A stretch of DNA of 64,000 nucleotides from Siphonodentalium dalli (lineage: Eukaryota > Mollusca > Scaphopoda > Gadilida > Siphonodentaliidae). Shown piece by piece: positions 26,074 to 38,915 of the stretch. Under the pieces are notes generated by a model. The model did no database searches. It saw only the letters and a program-made list of their open reading frames with translations, and had not been told where the DNA came from. The stretch covers positions 168,258,394-168,322,393 of the forward strand of contig CP136069.1 in NCBI GenBank assembly GCA_032622095.1. Direction: 5' to 3'. Every line of letters starts with the position of its first letter. Positions within the stretch are counted from its first letter, which is position 1. Position numbers and translations under genes: made by a program.

Positions 26074-26752
26074 TATGGAAATAGTCTGTCTACCCATTAT
26101 TGGTAGGACGTTCAATGGTGGCTATTACTTAATTTCACAATGCGTTCCATAGTTGGGTATGTCGATATTCCAGAAGGAACGCCCATATGGTTGCGACATT
26201 GATCAACTCATACTAGAATATAGACTGAAAATCCTTTAATGGTGTACCAGCGCAGTGTGAAAATGGGTGATGTGAGAGCGCATTAAAATATATAATACGG
26301 CCTTAGACTTGTGACATAACCAGTAATTGTGTACAGTGTTCTCAACGCTACCTGCTATTAGAGTTTTGATGCTGATAGTGCATGATGTCTATTAAATTTA
26401 ACAATTTCATGACTTGAGTTTCCGGAAATATTATGAAAAACCCTGTGCCAACGCATTCTCTTACATATACGAGGCTTCCTATATAAGAGAAGGTACTGGA
26501 ACATGGTCTTTAATACCACAACAATGCAGCTCCCAGCATTAAAAGGATAAACAAATATTGCAGAAAAAATACAAACAGTCACTAAAATACTTAAAATTTC
26601 CAGGTTGTGTGATTAAATCTATGAGTTTAAATCGCTATATGTATTTGGCACTTTCATGGAAGAAACCGTTCTGAGCAACATCCATAATACAGGGATGCAG
26701 AGACACTTGTGGGGAAGGGTCAGTTAGAATATGCCGTTCCAATGTGTGATTA
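26074..26752 (+). repeat. Dispersed repeat inside the tandem unit
   Basis: The part from about 26250 on is the same family as 59402-59901 (very similar) and a diverged relative of 50680-51195 and 60150-60671. Landmarks are 'GGTTGCGACAT', 'GCGCAGTGTG', 'ACATAACCAGTAATTG' and 'TCAGTTAGAATAT'. Equivalent stretches lie in the other two tandem units. No coding capacity was recognised. Confidence 0.6.
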
Positions 26753-26754
26753 AT

Positions 26755-27509
26755 ATAAAATGTTCAAAACCGCCAAGCTCGACTATGAGAGTGAGACATG
26801 ATAATCATTTTACATGTTTTTACACGAAAACTAGCTGGAGCGTGTTTTAGAAACGAGAAATCGGCCGAAATTCAGCTATATATTTTGATTTAAAATTCGA
26901 GCTTGGCGGTTCGGTGGTCAGTCATCAAAATGTCAAAAATTCTTAATATAAAATATTCAAAACCGCCAAGCTCGTTTATATGTGTGAGGAATGATAATCA
27001 TTTTACACGTTTTACATAAAAACTAGCTGGAACGTGTTTTATAAACGAGAAATCGGCGGAAATTCAGCTTCATATTTTGATTTAAAATTCGAGCTTGGCG
27101 GTTCGGTGGTCGGTCATCTAAAAGTAAAAACTTCTTCGTATATAATGTTCAAAACCGCCAAGTTCGACCATGGGAGTTATAAATAATAACCATTCTACAT
27201 GTTTCGAATAAAAAACTTAGTACAACTGGTGTTTAAAAAGAGAAATCGACCAAAAATCGACAAGAAATCTGCGTAAAAAAAAGATGTTTTGATGTTGTGA
27301 CAACGCCCCCTAATAACCAACCAATCGGGGACATTACTGTCAATACTGTCGATTAATTTACGAAAATGGGCCATATAAGTAATTGGCTGGTGCTATTCCA
27401 ACGTAATTCACCCGAAAACAGCGTTTAAAAGGCTTTTAAAAATTTCAAACCGCCAAGCTTGTCTTTTAGTCACCTCCCTTAAAAACTGACAAGCTTGGCG
27501 CCAAGCTTG
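26755..27509. repeat. Array of inverted AACCGCCAAGCT(C/T)G motifs (unit 1)
   Basis: AACCGCCAAGCTCG occurs at 26768 and 26961, and its exact reverse complement at 26898 and 27090, giving a ~193-bp tandem unit with internal 14-bp inverted repeats. Further copies are at 27153 (one change) and 27448. A perfect 20-bp palindrome CAAGCTTGGCGCCAAGCTTG lies at 27490-27509. The same array sits in units 2 and 3 (palindromes near 32393 and 37328). It directly adjoins the broken 3' end of the recombinase stub. Confidence 0.75.
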
Positions 27510-27530
27510 CATTTTAGCCACTCTCGACCT

Positions 27531-27608
27531 GGCGGCTTCTGTAGCACCGCCTGCTCTCATTGAATGAAGCCCTAAATTGGCGTTATTTCCACAAACCTCT
27601 TTCATTCG
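27531..27608 (-). pseudogene. Tyrosine recombinase 3' stub (unit 1)
   Basis: The minus strand encodes LGLHSMRAGGATEAA, the H-x-x-R box of tyrosine recombinases. On its 5' side it is cut at the tandem join (27608). On its 3' side homology stops after GGATEAA, where the GCCAAGCT repeat begins; the reading frame continues to 27408 through repeat sequence. Confidence 0.7.
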
Positions 27609-28060
27609 TTTTCATAGTTTATGTTCATGTGTATGTGTCCGGTCTCTCTCCTCTCTTGAAAGGTAAGTATAACATTTGCCACATGCAGACAAAATCAAGA
27701 CACGGTTATGTTTGGCTTTAATGTGGTCTATCAGGCTTTTGTTGTGTGTATATTCAGAACCGCACACATCACATGTGTGCCTTCACACGAGGCTGTCACA
27801 TCTGGCTGGGACGTCCATTGTGCAAAAATTGCCTTGCATATGTTGCAACTGTACGGACTGGTGTTTAAATGCACATTCATATTTCGACTAATTGGAATTG
27901 CGAATGAATCTTTTCTCACACTCTTTGAAATTATTCTCGCGGTTCTGTGTGTGCGTTATTTTTATATCTGTTTTAGCGTGTAACACCAAATTCGACCTTG
28001 TTGAACAACTCTTCCCGCATATTTCACAAACCATTTGTTGGTGATGACCTTTATGTGCGT
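27609..28060 (-). pseudogene. C2H2 zinc-finger gene fragment (copy 2)
   Basis: Same broken multi-finger fragment as 22676-23127, second tandem copy, with at most scattered substitutions. Confidence 0.75.
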
Positions 28061-30976
28061 TTAGTCCATGAGCCAGGCTCCCCAAAAATGGAAAATGGTA
28101 CCATTTGGTGGGCAAATTCTACCAAAAGTTTTCTCAAAACTCAAAATCTGAAGTTTATGTCAGTGCTGGGGCACACTGGGGCAGTGTAGCTTAGTGTTGA
28201 AAATGTGTGTTTCCATGGCAACGGATGGTGTTTTTGGCTAGTATAAAAAATATGCATATGACGGTCTATACCAAGAAAGTTTAATGCAGTAACTATATCT
28301 TAGCATTGATATTGGGTGCTACCCTTGTTGGGCTTTCATTTGACACTGGATATTTCACCACTAGATGTCAACGTCATATACAAAGGTCAAGGTCATTGAT
28401 CAAAATATTAGCTTTTTTCATATCGGGTCATACATTTTCTACCCACTGAGTTTATATATCAGTTTTGAATACGTTATCTTTACTCGGAATTAATCTAAAG
28501 CATATAGGCTACTCGGATAACTGTGATATTGTTGCAACTGACAAGCCAGTCATGAGATATAGGCCTCTAAACTGTGTGGTCATTTTCCAAAATGGGTCAA
28601 AATCTGTTATTTCCCCAAGATATCGTGCTTGTGTGTATATTTTAGAGTTATTTACTTATCTGGGGTCATCTAAGGGTTGAATTGGGAATTTGTTGACTAA
28701 AGCTTTAAATTTATACAAATATCTTACTTAGTTATAGGGAAAACGTTTTGGAGGGCGTGCCCAGGTGGGGTGGGGTCCAATGTCTTTATAAATTCAGGTT
28801 TCCATGACAACGGCACCATATATTTGAAGAAAATTTTGAAAAGGCCGCTGTTGAGAATCAACGAACCTTTGTTTGAAGAAATTATGTTAACTCATAGCTA
28901 ACTCATTATTGTTCCATCAAACTGACTGGGCGACTAAAACATATAAGGTCAAGGTCAATTGCAAAGGCCAAGGTCGTTGGACAAAATGTGATATTTTGGT
29001 CATTTGTTTTGTTAATTGTCTCATAATCCGCTACCCCTAGTGCCTTAGTCATGAAAGCAATCCCCATCACAGATAACTGTGTAGCTACTCTTGTTTTAAA
29101 CATACACCACATCAATGACCATAGATCCACTCCATGTATATGTATGCATATCCACCTCGCACATGACCACTCATTATATTCCCATGTATCTCACTGTGGA
29201 CCCTACCCATTACCACATAGCCATTCATTGTATAACTATTCACCTCACATCACAATAGTCACTCCCTGGCTACCACTTCGGCATACAACATGTATTAAGT
29301 CAATCGTTGTTTATGCTAATGTGCGACAGTAGCCAAATAATGTGGTCCCGTTCTGTTCCGTTTCTGTGCATTTCCATTCAAAATATGAGACGTTTTTGGC
29401 AAAATTCCACACTGCATCTTTTAAAATGAATTTATCATATCTCAGAAGGTACTGGGACAACCAGAAAAGCACATTAATTTTAGTTGTATGTTGATAAAGT
29501 AACATGGTTAAAAACCAACAGAGTCACAATTTGCTACACTTTCGGAACAGCAGAGAATAATGTTAGGGTATATGTGGAAAATAAACTCTTTTTTTTACCA
29601 AATCTGGTTTCCATTTTGTAAGCCATCTTCAGTTATTTTGTCTACAAAACACATCAGTGTAACACATTTATGACAGAAAAAAACCATAAGCACATTTGAT
29701 ACCAACTATAGTTACATTTTACTTGTAAAAATGGTCCAGACCTGAAAAGTTAATTTTTGTCGATTTTAATGCCAAATATGTGATAGAAAAAAACAATAAT
29801 TCTATTATGTCAGTGGTTAAAATAGTAGCAACTAATCAAGGTGCATCAGAAATGTTTATATTCAATGTATATAAGACAGCATAGTCAATTTTGTTCATCA
29901 GCCACAACTTGCGTTATGATCATCGATGCTTTTTAAAAACGGTCGCAATGACACCTTCCAACCGTAGAAACTATCCGTCCCTATATAACATATACCATGT
30001 GATGTGTTAGCTTATGTAAAATGTATTTCAGACTAATCTACCATCAAATGTTCCCAAAATGCCATCGAGAAGAGTGCCAAATATACATTTTACTGTCTGG
30101 GTAGTTGCATAGCAACGGTTGTTATGGACATTATGATAGGAAACAAAGTCTTTGTAATTCATCCTATGTCACACATAGACCTCAAATGTGCAATTCACAA
30201 CAACTAAAGTTGAATGAAATACTGTAATACATCCTTATATATAAGCATGTAATGCTTTTGGGTAGTAGCCTAGCAACCGTTGCTAAGCAGGGCCATATCT
30301 TCATGGGGTCTATATCTGAAAATGAAAAGATTATGTCTAAGGAACATATGTTGGAAGTTTCATGCTTTTACCATAATTTCTGCAATTTCCATGCACTAAG
30401 GCCTGGACTGCACACAGAAGCATGATATATGGGAAATAACTGATTTTGACACATTTTGGAAAATGTCACCAATTTTAAAGGCCTATATCTCATGACTGAC
30501 ATGTCAGTTTCAACAATAACGCAGTTCTCCGTATAGCATATACACTACAGCTTATTTGGGAGCAAAGATTACGTATTCAGAACAAATATATAAAACATGT
30601 GGGTAGAAAATGTATGACCCGATATGAAAAAAGCTAATATTTTGGTAAATGACCTTGACTTTTGTGTATGACCTTGACCTCTAACGATGAAATCTCCCAT
30701 GCCAAAAGAAAGTCCACCAAGGGTTTCATCCCATATCAATGCAAAGATAGAGTTACTGCTTTAAACTTTCTAGTTGTAGACCATTACAGGCATATTTTGT
30801 ATCCTGGCCAAAAAACAGCATCTGTTGCCATGGAAACACAAATTTTGCACACAAAGCTACACTGCCACAGTGCGCCCCAGCACTCAGATAAACTTCAGAT
30901 TATGCGCTTTGAGAAAACTGTTGAAGGAATTTGCCCACCAAAATGGTACCATTCTCAGACCTGGCTCATTGACTAA
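28061..30976. mobile_element. Long-inverted-repeat element (copy 2)
   Basis: Copy in the second tandem unit. It carries the ~30-bp internal deletion near 29931 and is otherwise nearly identical to copy 1. Confidence 0.6.
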
Positions 30977-32433
30977 TATGGAAATAGTCTGTCTACCCAT
31001 TATTGGTAGGACGTTCAATGGTGGCTATTACTTAATTTCACAATGCGTTCCATAGTTGGGTATGTCGATATTCCAGAAGGAACGCCCATATGGTTGCGAC
31101 ATTGATCAACTCATACTAGAATATAGACTGAAAATCCTTTAATGGTGTACCAGCGCAGTGTGAAAATGGGTGATGTGAGAGCGCATTAAAATATATAATA
31201 CGGCCTTAGACTTGTGACATAACCAGTAATTGTGTACAGTGTTCTCAACGCTACCTGCTATTAGAGTTTTGATGCTGATAGTGCATGATGTCTATTAAAT
31301 TTAACAATTTCATGACTTGAGTTTCCGGAAATATTATGAAAAACCCTGTGCCAACGCATTCTCTTACATATACGAGGCTTCCTATATAAGAGAAGGTACT
31401 GGAACATGGTCTTTAATACCACACCAATGCAGCTCCCAGCATTAAAAGGATAAACAAATATTGCAGAAAAAATACAAACAGTCACTAAAATACTTAAAAT
31501 TTCCAGGTTGTGTGATTAAATCTATGAGTTTAAATCGCTATATGTATTTGGCACTTTCATGGAAGAAACCGTTCTGAGCAACATCCATAATACAGGGATG
31601 CAGAGACACTTGTGGGGAAGGGTCAGTTAGAATATGCCGTTCCAATGTGTGATTAATATAAAATGTTCAAAACCGCCAAGCTCGACTATGAGAGTGAGAC
31701 ATGATAATCATTTTACATGTTTTTACACGAAAACTAGCTGGAGCGTGTTTTAGAAACGAGAAATCGGCCGAAATTCAGCTATATATTTTGATTTAAAATT
31801 CGAGCTTGGCGGTTCGGTGGTCAGTCATCAAAATGTCAAAAATTCTTAATATAAAATATTCAAAACCGCCAAGCTCGTTTATATGTGTGAGGAATGATAA
31901 TCATTTTACACGTTTTACATAAAAACTAGCTGGAACGTGTTTTATAAACGAGAAATCGGCGGAAATTCAGCTTCATATTTTGATTTAAAATTCGAGCTTG
32001 GCGGTTCGGTGGTCGGTCATCTAAAAGTAAAAACTTCTTCGTATATAATGTTCAAAACCGCCAAGTTCGACCATGGGAGTTATAAATAATAACCATTCTA
32101 CATGTTTCGAATAAAAAACTTAGTACAACTGGTGTTTAAAAAGAGAAATCGACCAAAAATCGACAAGAAATCTGCGTAAAAAAAAGATGTTTTGATGTTG
32201 TGACAACGCCCCCTAATAACCAACCAATCGGGGACATTACTGTCAATACTGTCGATTAATTTACGAAAATGGGCCATATAAGTAATTGGCTGGTGCTATT
32301 CCAACGTAATTCACCCGAAAACAGCGTTTAAAAGGCTTTTAAAAATTTCAAACCGCCAAGCTTGTCTTTTAGTCACCTCCCTTAAAAACTGACAAGCTTG
32401 GCGCCAAGCTTGCATTTTAGCCACTCTCGACCT

Positions 32434-32511
32434 GGCGGCTTCTGTAGCACCGCCTGCTCTCATTGAATGAAGCCCTAAATTGGCGTTATTTCCACAAACC
32501 TCTTTCATTCG
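32434..32511 (-). pseudogene. Tyrosine recombinase 3' stub (unit 2)
   Basis: Same stub as 27531-27608, cut at the second tandem join. Confidence 0.7.
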
Positions 32512-32963
32512 TTTTCATAGTTTATGTTCATGTGTATGTGTCCGGTCTCTCTCCTCTCTTGAAAGGTAAGTATAACATTTGCCACATGCAGACAAAATCA
32601 AGACACGGTTATGTTTGGCTTTAATGTGGTCTATCAGGCTTTTGTTGTGTGTATATTCAGAACCGCACACATCACATGTGTGCCTTCACACGAGGCTGTC
32701 ACATCTGGCTGGGACGTCCATTGTGCAAAAATTGCCTTGCATATGTTGCAACTGTACGGACTGGTGTTTAGATGCACATTCATATTTCGACTAATTGGAA
32801 TTGCGAATGAATCTTTTCTCACACTCTTTGAAATTATTCTCGCGGTTCTGTGTGTGCGTTATTTTTATATCTGTTTTAGCGTGTAACACCAAATTCGACC
32901 TTGTTGAACAACTCTTCCCGCATATTTCACAAACCATTTGTTGGTGATGACCTTTATGTGCGT
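32512..32963 (-). pseudogene. C2H2 zinc-finger gene fragment (copy 3)
   Basis: Same broken multi-finger fragment, third tandem copy. Confidence 0.75.
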
Positions 32964-35911
32964 TTAGTCCATGAGCCAGGCTCCCCAAAAATGGAAAATG
33001 GTACCATTTGGTGGGCAAATTCTACCAAAAGTTTTCTCAAAACTCAAAATCTTAAGTTTATGTCAGTGCTGAGGCACACTGGGGCAGTGTAGCTTAGTGT
33101 TGAAAATGTGTGTTTCCATGGCAACGGATGGTGTTTTTGGCTAGTATAAAAAATATGCATATGACGGTCTATACCAAGAAAGTTTAATGCAGTAACTATA
33201 TCTTAGCATTGATATTGGGTGCTACCCTTGTTGGGCTTTCATTTGACACTGGATATTTCACCACTAGATGTCAACGTCATATACAAAGGTCAAGGTCATT
33301 GATCAAAATATTAGCTTTTTTTCATATCGGGTCATACATTTTCTACCCACTGAGTTTATATATCAGTTTTGAATACGTTATCTTTACTCGGAATTAATCT
33401 AAAGCATATAGGCTACTCGGATAACTGTGATATTGTTGCAATTGACAAGCCAGTCATGAGATATAGGCCTCTAAACTGTGTGGTCATTTTCCAAAATGGG
33501 TCAAAATCTGTTATTTCCCCAAGATATCGTGCTTGTGTGTATATTTTAGAGTTATTTACTTATCTGGGGTCATCTAAGGGTTGAATTGGGAATTTGTTGA
33601 CTAAAGCATTAAATTTATACAAATATCTTACTTAGTTATAGGGAAAACGTTTTGGAGGGCGTGCCCAGGTGGGGTGGGGTCCAATGTCGTTATAAATTCA
33701 GGTTTCCATGACAACGGCACCATATATTTGAAGAAAATTTTGAAAAGGCCGCTGTTGAGAATCAACGAACCTTTGTTTGAAGAAATTATGTTAACTCATA
33801 GCTAACTCATTATTGTTCCATCAAACTGACTGGGCGACTAAAACATATAAGGTCAAGGTCAATTGCAAAGGCCAAGGTCGTTGGACAAAATGTGATATTT
33901 TGGTCATTTGTTTTGTTAATTGTCTCATAATCCGCTACCCCTAGTGCCTTAGTCATGAAAGCAATCCCCATCACAGATAACTGTGTAGCTACTCTTGTTT
34001 TAAACATACACCACATCAATGACCATAGATCCACTCCATGTATATGTATGCATATCCACCTCGCACATGACCACTCATTATATTCCCATGCATCTCACTG
34101 TGGACCCTACCCATTACCACATAGCCATTCATTGTATAACTATTCACCTCACATCACAATAGTCACTCCCTGGCTACCACTTCGGCATACAACATGTATT
34201 AAGTCAATCGTTGTTTATGCTAATGTGCGACAGTAGCCAAATAATGTGGTCCCGTTCTGTTCCGTTTCTGTGCATTTCCATTCAAAATATGAGACGTTTT
34301 TGGCAAAATTCCACACTGCATCTTTTAAAATGAATTTATCATATCTCAGAAGGTACTGGGACAACCAGAAAAGCACATTAATTTTAGTTGTATGTTGATA
34401 AAGTAACATGGTTAAAAACCAACAGAGTCACAATTTGCTACACTTTCGGAACAGCAGAGAATAATGTTAGGGTATATGTGGAAAATAAACTCTTTTTTTT
34501 ACCAAATCTGGTTTCCATTTTGTAAGCCATCTTCAGTTATTTTGTCTACAAAACACATCAGTGTAACACATTTATGACAGAAAAAAACCATAAGCACATT
34601 TGATACCAACTATAGTTACATTTTACTTGTAAAAATGGTCCAGACCTGAAAAGTTAATTTTTGCCGATTTTGATGCCAAATATGTGATAGAAAAAAAACA
34701 ATAATTCTATTATGTCAGTGGTTAAAATAGTAGCAACTAATCAAGGTGCATCAGAAATGTTTATATTCAATGTATATAAGACAGCATAGTCAATTTTGTT
34801 CATCAGCCACAACTTGCGTTATGATCATCGATGCTTTTGAAATTTAAAAATAATATGGGTTGGTCTCTTAAAAACGGTCGCAATGACACCTTCCAACCGT
34901 AGAAACTATCCGTCCCTATATAACATATACCATGTGATGTGTTAGCTTATGTAAAATGTATTTCAGACTAATCTACCATCAAATCTTCCCAAAATGCCAT
35001 CGAGAAGAGTGCCAAATATACATTTTACTGTCTGGGTAGTTGCATAGCAACGGTTGTTATGGACATTATGATAGGAAACAAAGTCTTTGTAATTCATCCT
35101 ATGTCACACATAAACCTCAAATGTGCAATTCACAACAACTAAAGTTGAATGAAATACTGTAATACATCCTTATATATAAGCATGTAATGCTTTTGGGTAG
35201 TAGCCTAGCAACCGTTGCTAAGCAGGGCCATATCTTCATGGGGTCTATATCTGAAAATGAAAAGATTATGTCTAAGGAACATATGTTGGAAGTTTCATGC
35301 TTTTACCATAATTTCTGCAATTTCCATGCACTGAGGCCTGGACTGCACACAGAAGCATGATATATGGGAAATAACTGATTTTGACACATTTTGGAAAATG
35401 TCACCAATTTTAAAGGCCTATATCTCATGACTGACATGTCAGTTTCAACAATAACGCAGTTCTCCGTATAGCATATACACTACAGCTTATTTAGGAGCAA
35501 AGATTACGTATTCAGAACAAATATATAAAACATGTGGGTAGAAAATGTATGACCCGATATGAAAAAAGCTAATATTTTGGTAAATGACCTTGACTTTTGT
35601 GTATGACCTTGACCTCTAACGATGAAATCTCCCATGCCAAAAGAAAGTCCACCAAGGGTTTCATCCCATATCAATGCAAAGATAGAGTTACTGCTTTAAA
35701 CTTTCTAGTTGTAGACCATTACAGGCATATTTTGTATCCTGGCCAAAAAACAGCATCTGTTGCCATGGAAACACAAATTTTGCACACAAAGCTACACTGC
35801 CACAGTGCGCCCCAGCACTCAGATAAACTTCAGATTATGCGCTTTGAGAAAACTGTTGAAGGAATTTGCCCACCAAAATGGTACCATTCTCAGACCTGGC
35901 TCATTGACTAA
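32964..35911. mobile_element. Long-inverted-repeat element (copy 3)
   Basis: Copy in the third tandem unit, nearly identical to copy 1, with scattered substitutions. Confidence 0.6.
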
Positions 35912-37245
35912 TATGGAAATAGTCTGTCTACCCATTATTGGTAGGACGTTCAATGGTGGCTATTACTTAATTTCACAATGCGTTCCATAGTTGGGTATGT
36001 CGATATTCCAGAAGGAACGCCCATATGGTTGCGACATTGATCAACTCATACTAGAATATAGACTGAAAATCCTTTAATGGTGTACCAGCGCAGTGTGAAA
36101 ATGGGTGATGTGAGAGCGCATTAAAATATATAATACGGCCTTAGACTTGTGACATAACCAGTAATTGTGTACAGTGTTCTCAACGCTACCTGCTATTAGA
36201 GTTTTGATGCTGATAGTGCATGATGTCTATTAAATTTAACAATTTCATGACTTGAGTTTCCGGAAATATTATGAAAAACCCTGTGCCAACGCATTCTCTT
36301 ACATATACGAGGCTTCCTATATAAGAGAAGGTACTGGAACATGGTCTTTAATACCACAACAATGCAGCTCCCAGCATTAAAAGGATAAACAAATATTGCA
36401 GAAAAAATACAAACAGTCACTAAAATACTTAAAATTTCCAGGTTGTGTGATTAAATCTATGAGTTTAAATCGCTATATGTATTTGGCACTTTCATGGAAG
36501 AAACCGTTCTGAGCAACATCCATAATACAGGGATGCAGAGACACTTGTGGGGAAGGGTCAGTTAGAATATGCCGTTCCAATGTGTGATTAATATAAAATG
36601 TTCAAAACCGCCAAGCTCGACTATGAGAGTGAGACATGATAATCATTTTACATGTTTTTACACGAAAACTAGCTGGAGCGTGTTTTAGAAACGAGAAATC
36701 GGCCGAAATTCAGCTATATATTTTGATTTAAAATTCGAGCTTGGCGGTTCGGTGGTCAGTCATCAAAATGTCAAAAATTCTTAATATAAAATATTCAAAA
36801 CCGCCAAGCTCGTTTATATGTGTGAGGAATGATAATCATTTTACACGTTTTACATAAAAACTAGCTGGAACGTGTTTTATAAACGAGAAATCGGCGGAAA
36901 TTCAGCTTCATATTTTGATTTAAAATTCGAGCTTGGCGGTTCGGTGGTCGGTCATCTAAAAGTCAAAACTTCTTCGTATATAATGTTCAAAACCGCCAAG
37001 TTCGACCATGGGAGTGATAAATAATAACCATTCTACATGTTTCGAATAAAAAACTTAGTACAACTGGTGTTTAAAAAGAGAAATCGACCAAAAATCGACA
37101 AGAAATCTGCGTAAAAAAAAGATGTTTTGATGTTGTGACAACGCCCCCTAATAACCAACCAATCGGGGACATTACTGTCAATACTGTCGATTAATTTACG
37201 AAAATGGGCCATATAAGTAATTGGCTGGTGCTATTCCAACGTAAT

Positions 37246-37970
37246 TCACCCGAAAACAGCGTTTAAAAGGCTTTTAAAAATTTCAAACCGCCAAGCTTGT
37301 CTTTTAGTCACCTCCCTTAAAAACTGACAAGCTTGGCGCCAAGCTTGCATTTTAGCCACTCTCGACCTGGCGGCTTCTGTAGCACCGCCTGCTCTCATTG
37401 AATGAAGCCCTAAATTGGCGTTATTTCCACAAACCTCTTTCATTCGGGCTATGATACATTCTCTAGCCCTAGTTTAACTTAATGGCTTATTCTTATATAT
37501 TAATTTGCTCGACCCCTTTGAACCAAACATGGGCCTGAAGAAATACATGTCTGATTTGATATCTAAGTTGGCCACATTAATATATTTAGAAATAATTGTT
37601 AAAGGACATGCTATATATACTGTGTTTCCTTTGGTAATCACGATTTCGTTGCCCTGTCTATATTGGTCTGTTTTACTCTTTTCAATAATCAATTTCAAAT
37701 GATCTGGCAAAATTTCAATGTTACTGCATTTCAGTGCTTGAAGTTCCGAAAACCTTAAAAATCCACTGATTCCGAGAACTATCATAGATAGATCTCTAAC
37801 TTCTGTAAAATATGTTGAATCAGAGTATTTTGTACAAATGTTAATGACGACATCGGAGTAAACAGGGTCTTTCTTTTGGATGTTCTTTGTACACAATCTC
37901 TTTGCTGCCTCGACGATTCCGGTAACGAATCCGTTTGATGTCGGATCCAAATGTCCATGTAACTCGCGAT
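37246..37970 (-). pseudogene. Tyrosine recombinase (XerD/DIRS/Crypton-like), broken
   Basis: Read on the minus strand from about 37970. A region starting near LDPTSNGFV leads into a catalytic domain with GFLRFSELQALKCSNIEI, which supplies the first catalytic Arg, then SKTDQYRQGNE. After KPLS an in-frame TAA (37474-37476) stands where relatives have a tyrosine in an LSYTRARE-like segment. The frame resumes as TRARECIIARMKEV and reaches LGLHSMRAGGAT (H-x-x-R). Beyond GGATEAA the sequence turns into the GCCAAGCT repeat, so the second His/Trp and the nucleophile Tyr are missing. The 5' side ends at about 37972, next to an element end sequence. Relatives are abundant, often as mobile recombinase genes, in marine invertebrates. 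No function is expected here. Confidence 0.8.
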
Positions 37971-37972
37971 AT

Positions 37973-38020
37973 CGTCACTAAATTCACCCTCTGGGTACCT
38001 CATTCTGCAAATGACAGACG
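37973..38020 (+). repeat. Half copy of a palindromic element end
   Basis: Nearly identical to 59090-59137: 'CGTCACTAAATTCACCCTCT', 'GGACCTC/GTACCTC', 'TTCTGCAAATGACAGAC'. Only the outer half of the hairpin-forming arm is present. It lies immediately upstream of the recombinase reading frame. Confidence 0.7.
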
Positions 38021-38483
38021 TACTCTTTAAAGGCTTTTTATTGGAACACATAGATAACAAGAAAACCCTAATCAGAAATGGTAACGCCCTCAAGATCATA
38101 TTATTAGCCATAAATATAAATTATAATATAAAATATATTGTGTACATGAATGCACCGCCTCATAATTCAGTTAGAATAACTAATCCTTCAAATTATTACA
38201 AAAAACTACGGCTTATTACTGTAGGTTTCTCATTCACCACACCAGAAAGCTTCTAAATTAGGATCAAAAATCGGAGTAATTGTGTTCCCGTCAAGAGTGC
38301 ATGGCCCAGCCATTGTTCATACCTAAACATCGAAAGCAATAAACGCGGTCATAATAGTTACATATTGCAACTATAAGACACCCAGCGATTACACACCCCA
38401 CGAAAACCCAAAATGTGTTGTCCTGCGAGAAATCCCATCGCTATAGCTCAATTTGACACGGCCGGTTAGCCTTCCTACAATAT
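38021..38483. other. No gene seen
   Basis: AT-rich sequence between the element end and the old LINE remnant. The small ORF at 38011-38256 has no recognisable domain. Confidence 0.4.
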
Positions 38484-38890
38484 CCTAAAACAATAAAGCT
38501 TCTCAAATCATCGGCAAAGTCAACAGAACTTTCACGACCTTGGACATCGACACTTTCTAATAGCTCCACATACGCATGGTCAGACCTATCATCGAATACT
38601 GTAACTTTGCATGGAATCCACATCACAAATATCAAATCATTGTGTTAGAAAAATACAAAGAAAAGCAACGAAACTAGTTCGTCAAATCAAAACTATATGC
38701 TACTGAGACCGAATGATAAGACTCAATCTGATGTCTTTAAAATATCGAATAGTTAGAGGAGATCTAATCGAGGTATATAAACTGTTGAATGGTCATTACA
38801 ATATCAATGCCTGTGACCTATTAGAAAGACATTCACCAGGAAGAACAAGAGGACATAATAAACAGTTACAGATGCCCATTGTTAACAAGG
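38484..38890 (+). pseudogene. Old LINE ORF2 C-terminal remnant, 5' part
   Basis: Across frame changes one reads KASQIIGKVNRTFTTLD, VRPIIEYCNFAWNPHHKY, then KYRIVRGDLIEVYKLLNGHY and RTRGHNKQLQMPIVNK. These are the post-reverse-transcriptase (thumb and C-terminal) blocks of CR1/Rex1-like LINE ORF2 proteins. Stops and frameshifts show it is dead. The expected continuation is missing here and is found at 46650-46751, beyond an inserted LINE. Confidence 0.75.
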
Positions 38891-38895
38891 CTTCG

Positions 38896-38915
38896 CTTCC
38901 GGTCAACATGGCGGC
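38896..38915 (+). promoter_or_regulatory. ETS-like and YY1-like motifs at the LINE 5' end
   Basis: CTTCCGGT (38896-38903, ETS core on the minus strand) is followed by AACATGGCGGC (38905-38915), which fits the YY1 consensus with its ATGGCGGC core. They lie within 25 bp of the inferred LINE 5' end. YY1 sites near the 5' end set the transcription start in mammalian L1; a similar role here is inference. Confidence 0.5.

Larger units (their letters stand above)
22676..37446 (+). repeat. Tandem triplication of a ~4.93-kb unit
   Basis: Three copies run head to tail: 22676-27608 (4933 bp), 27609-32511 (4903 bp) and 32512-37446 (4935 bp). They are almost identical; the clearest difference is a ~30-bp deletion in copy 2 near 29931. 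Each starts 'TTTTCATAGTTTATGTTCATG' and ends 'CCTCTTTCATTCG'. Both internal joins and both outer edges share only a CG dinucleotide. Contents in order: C2H2 zinc-finger pseudogene piece (minus), long-inverted-repeat element, a diverged dispersed repeat, a GCCAAGCT motif array, and the 3' stub of a tyrosine recombinase gene (minus). Confidence 0.92.

Noticed and set aside
22676-37446. Three zinc-finger genes
   Set aside because: Frames are broken between fingers in all copies, and each is cut by the inverted-repeat element; they are copies of one pseudogene piece.
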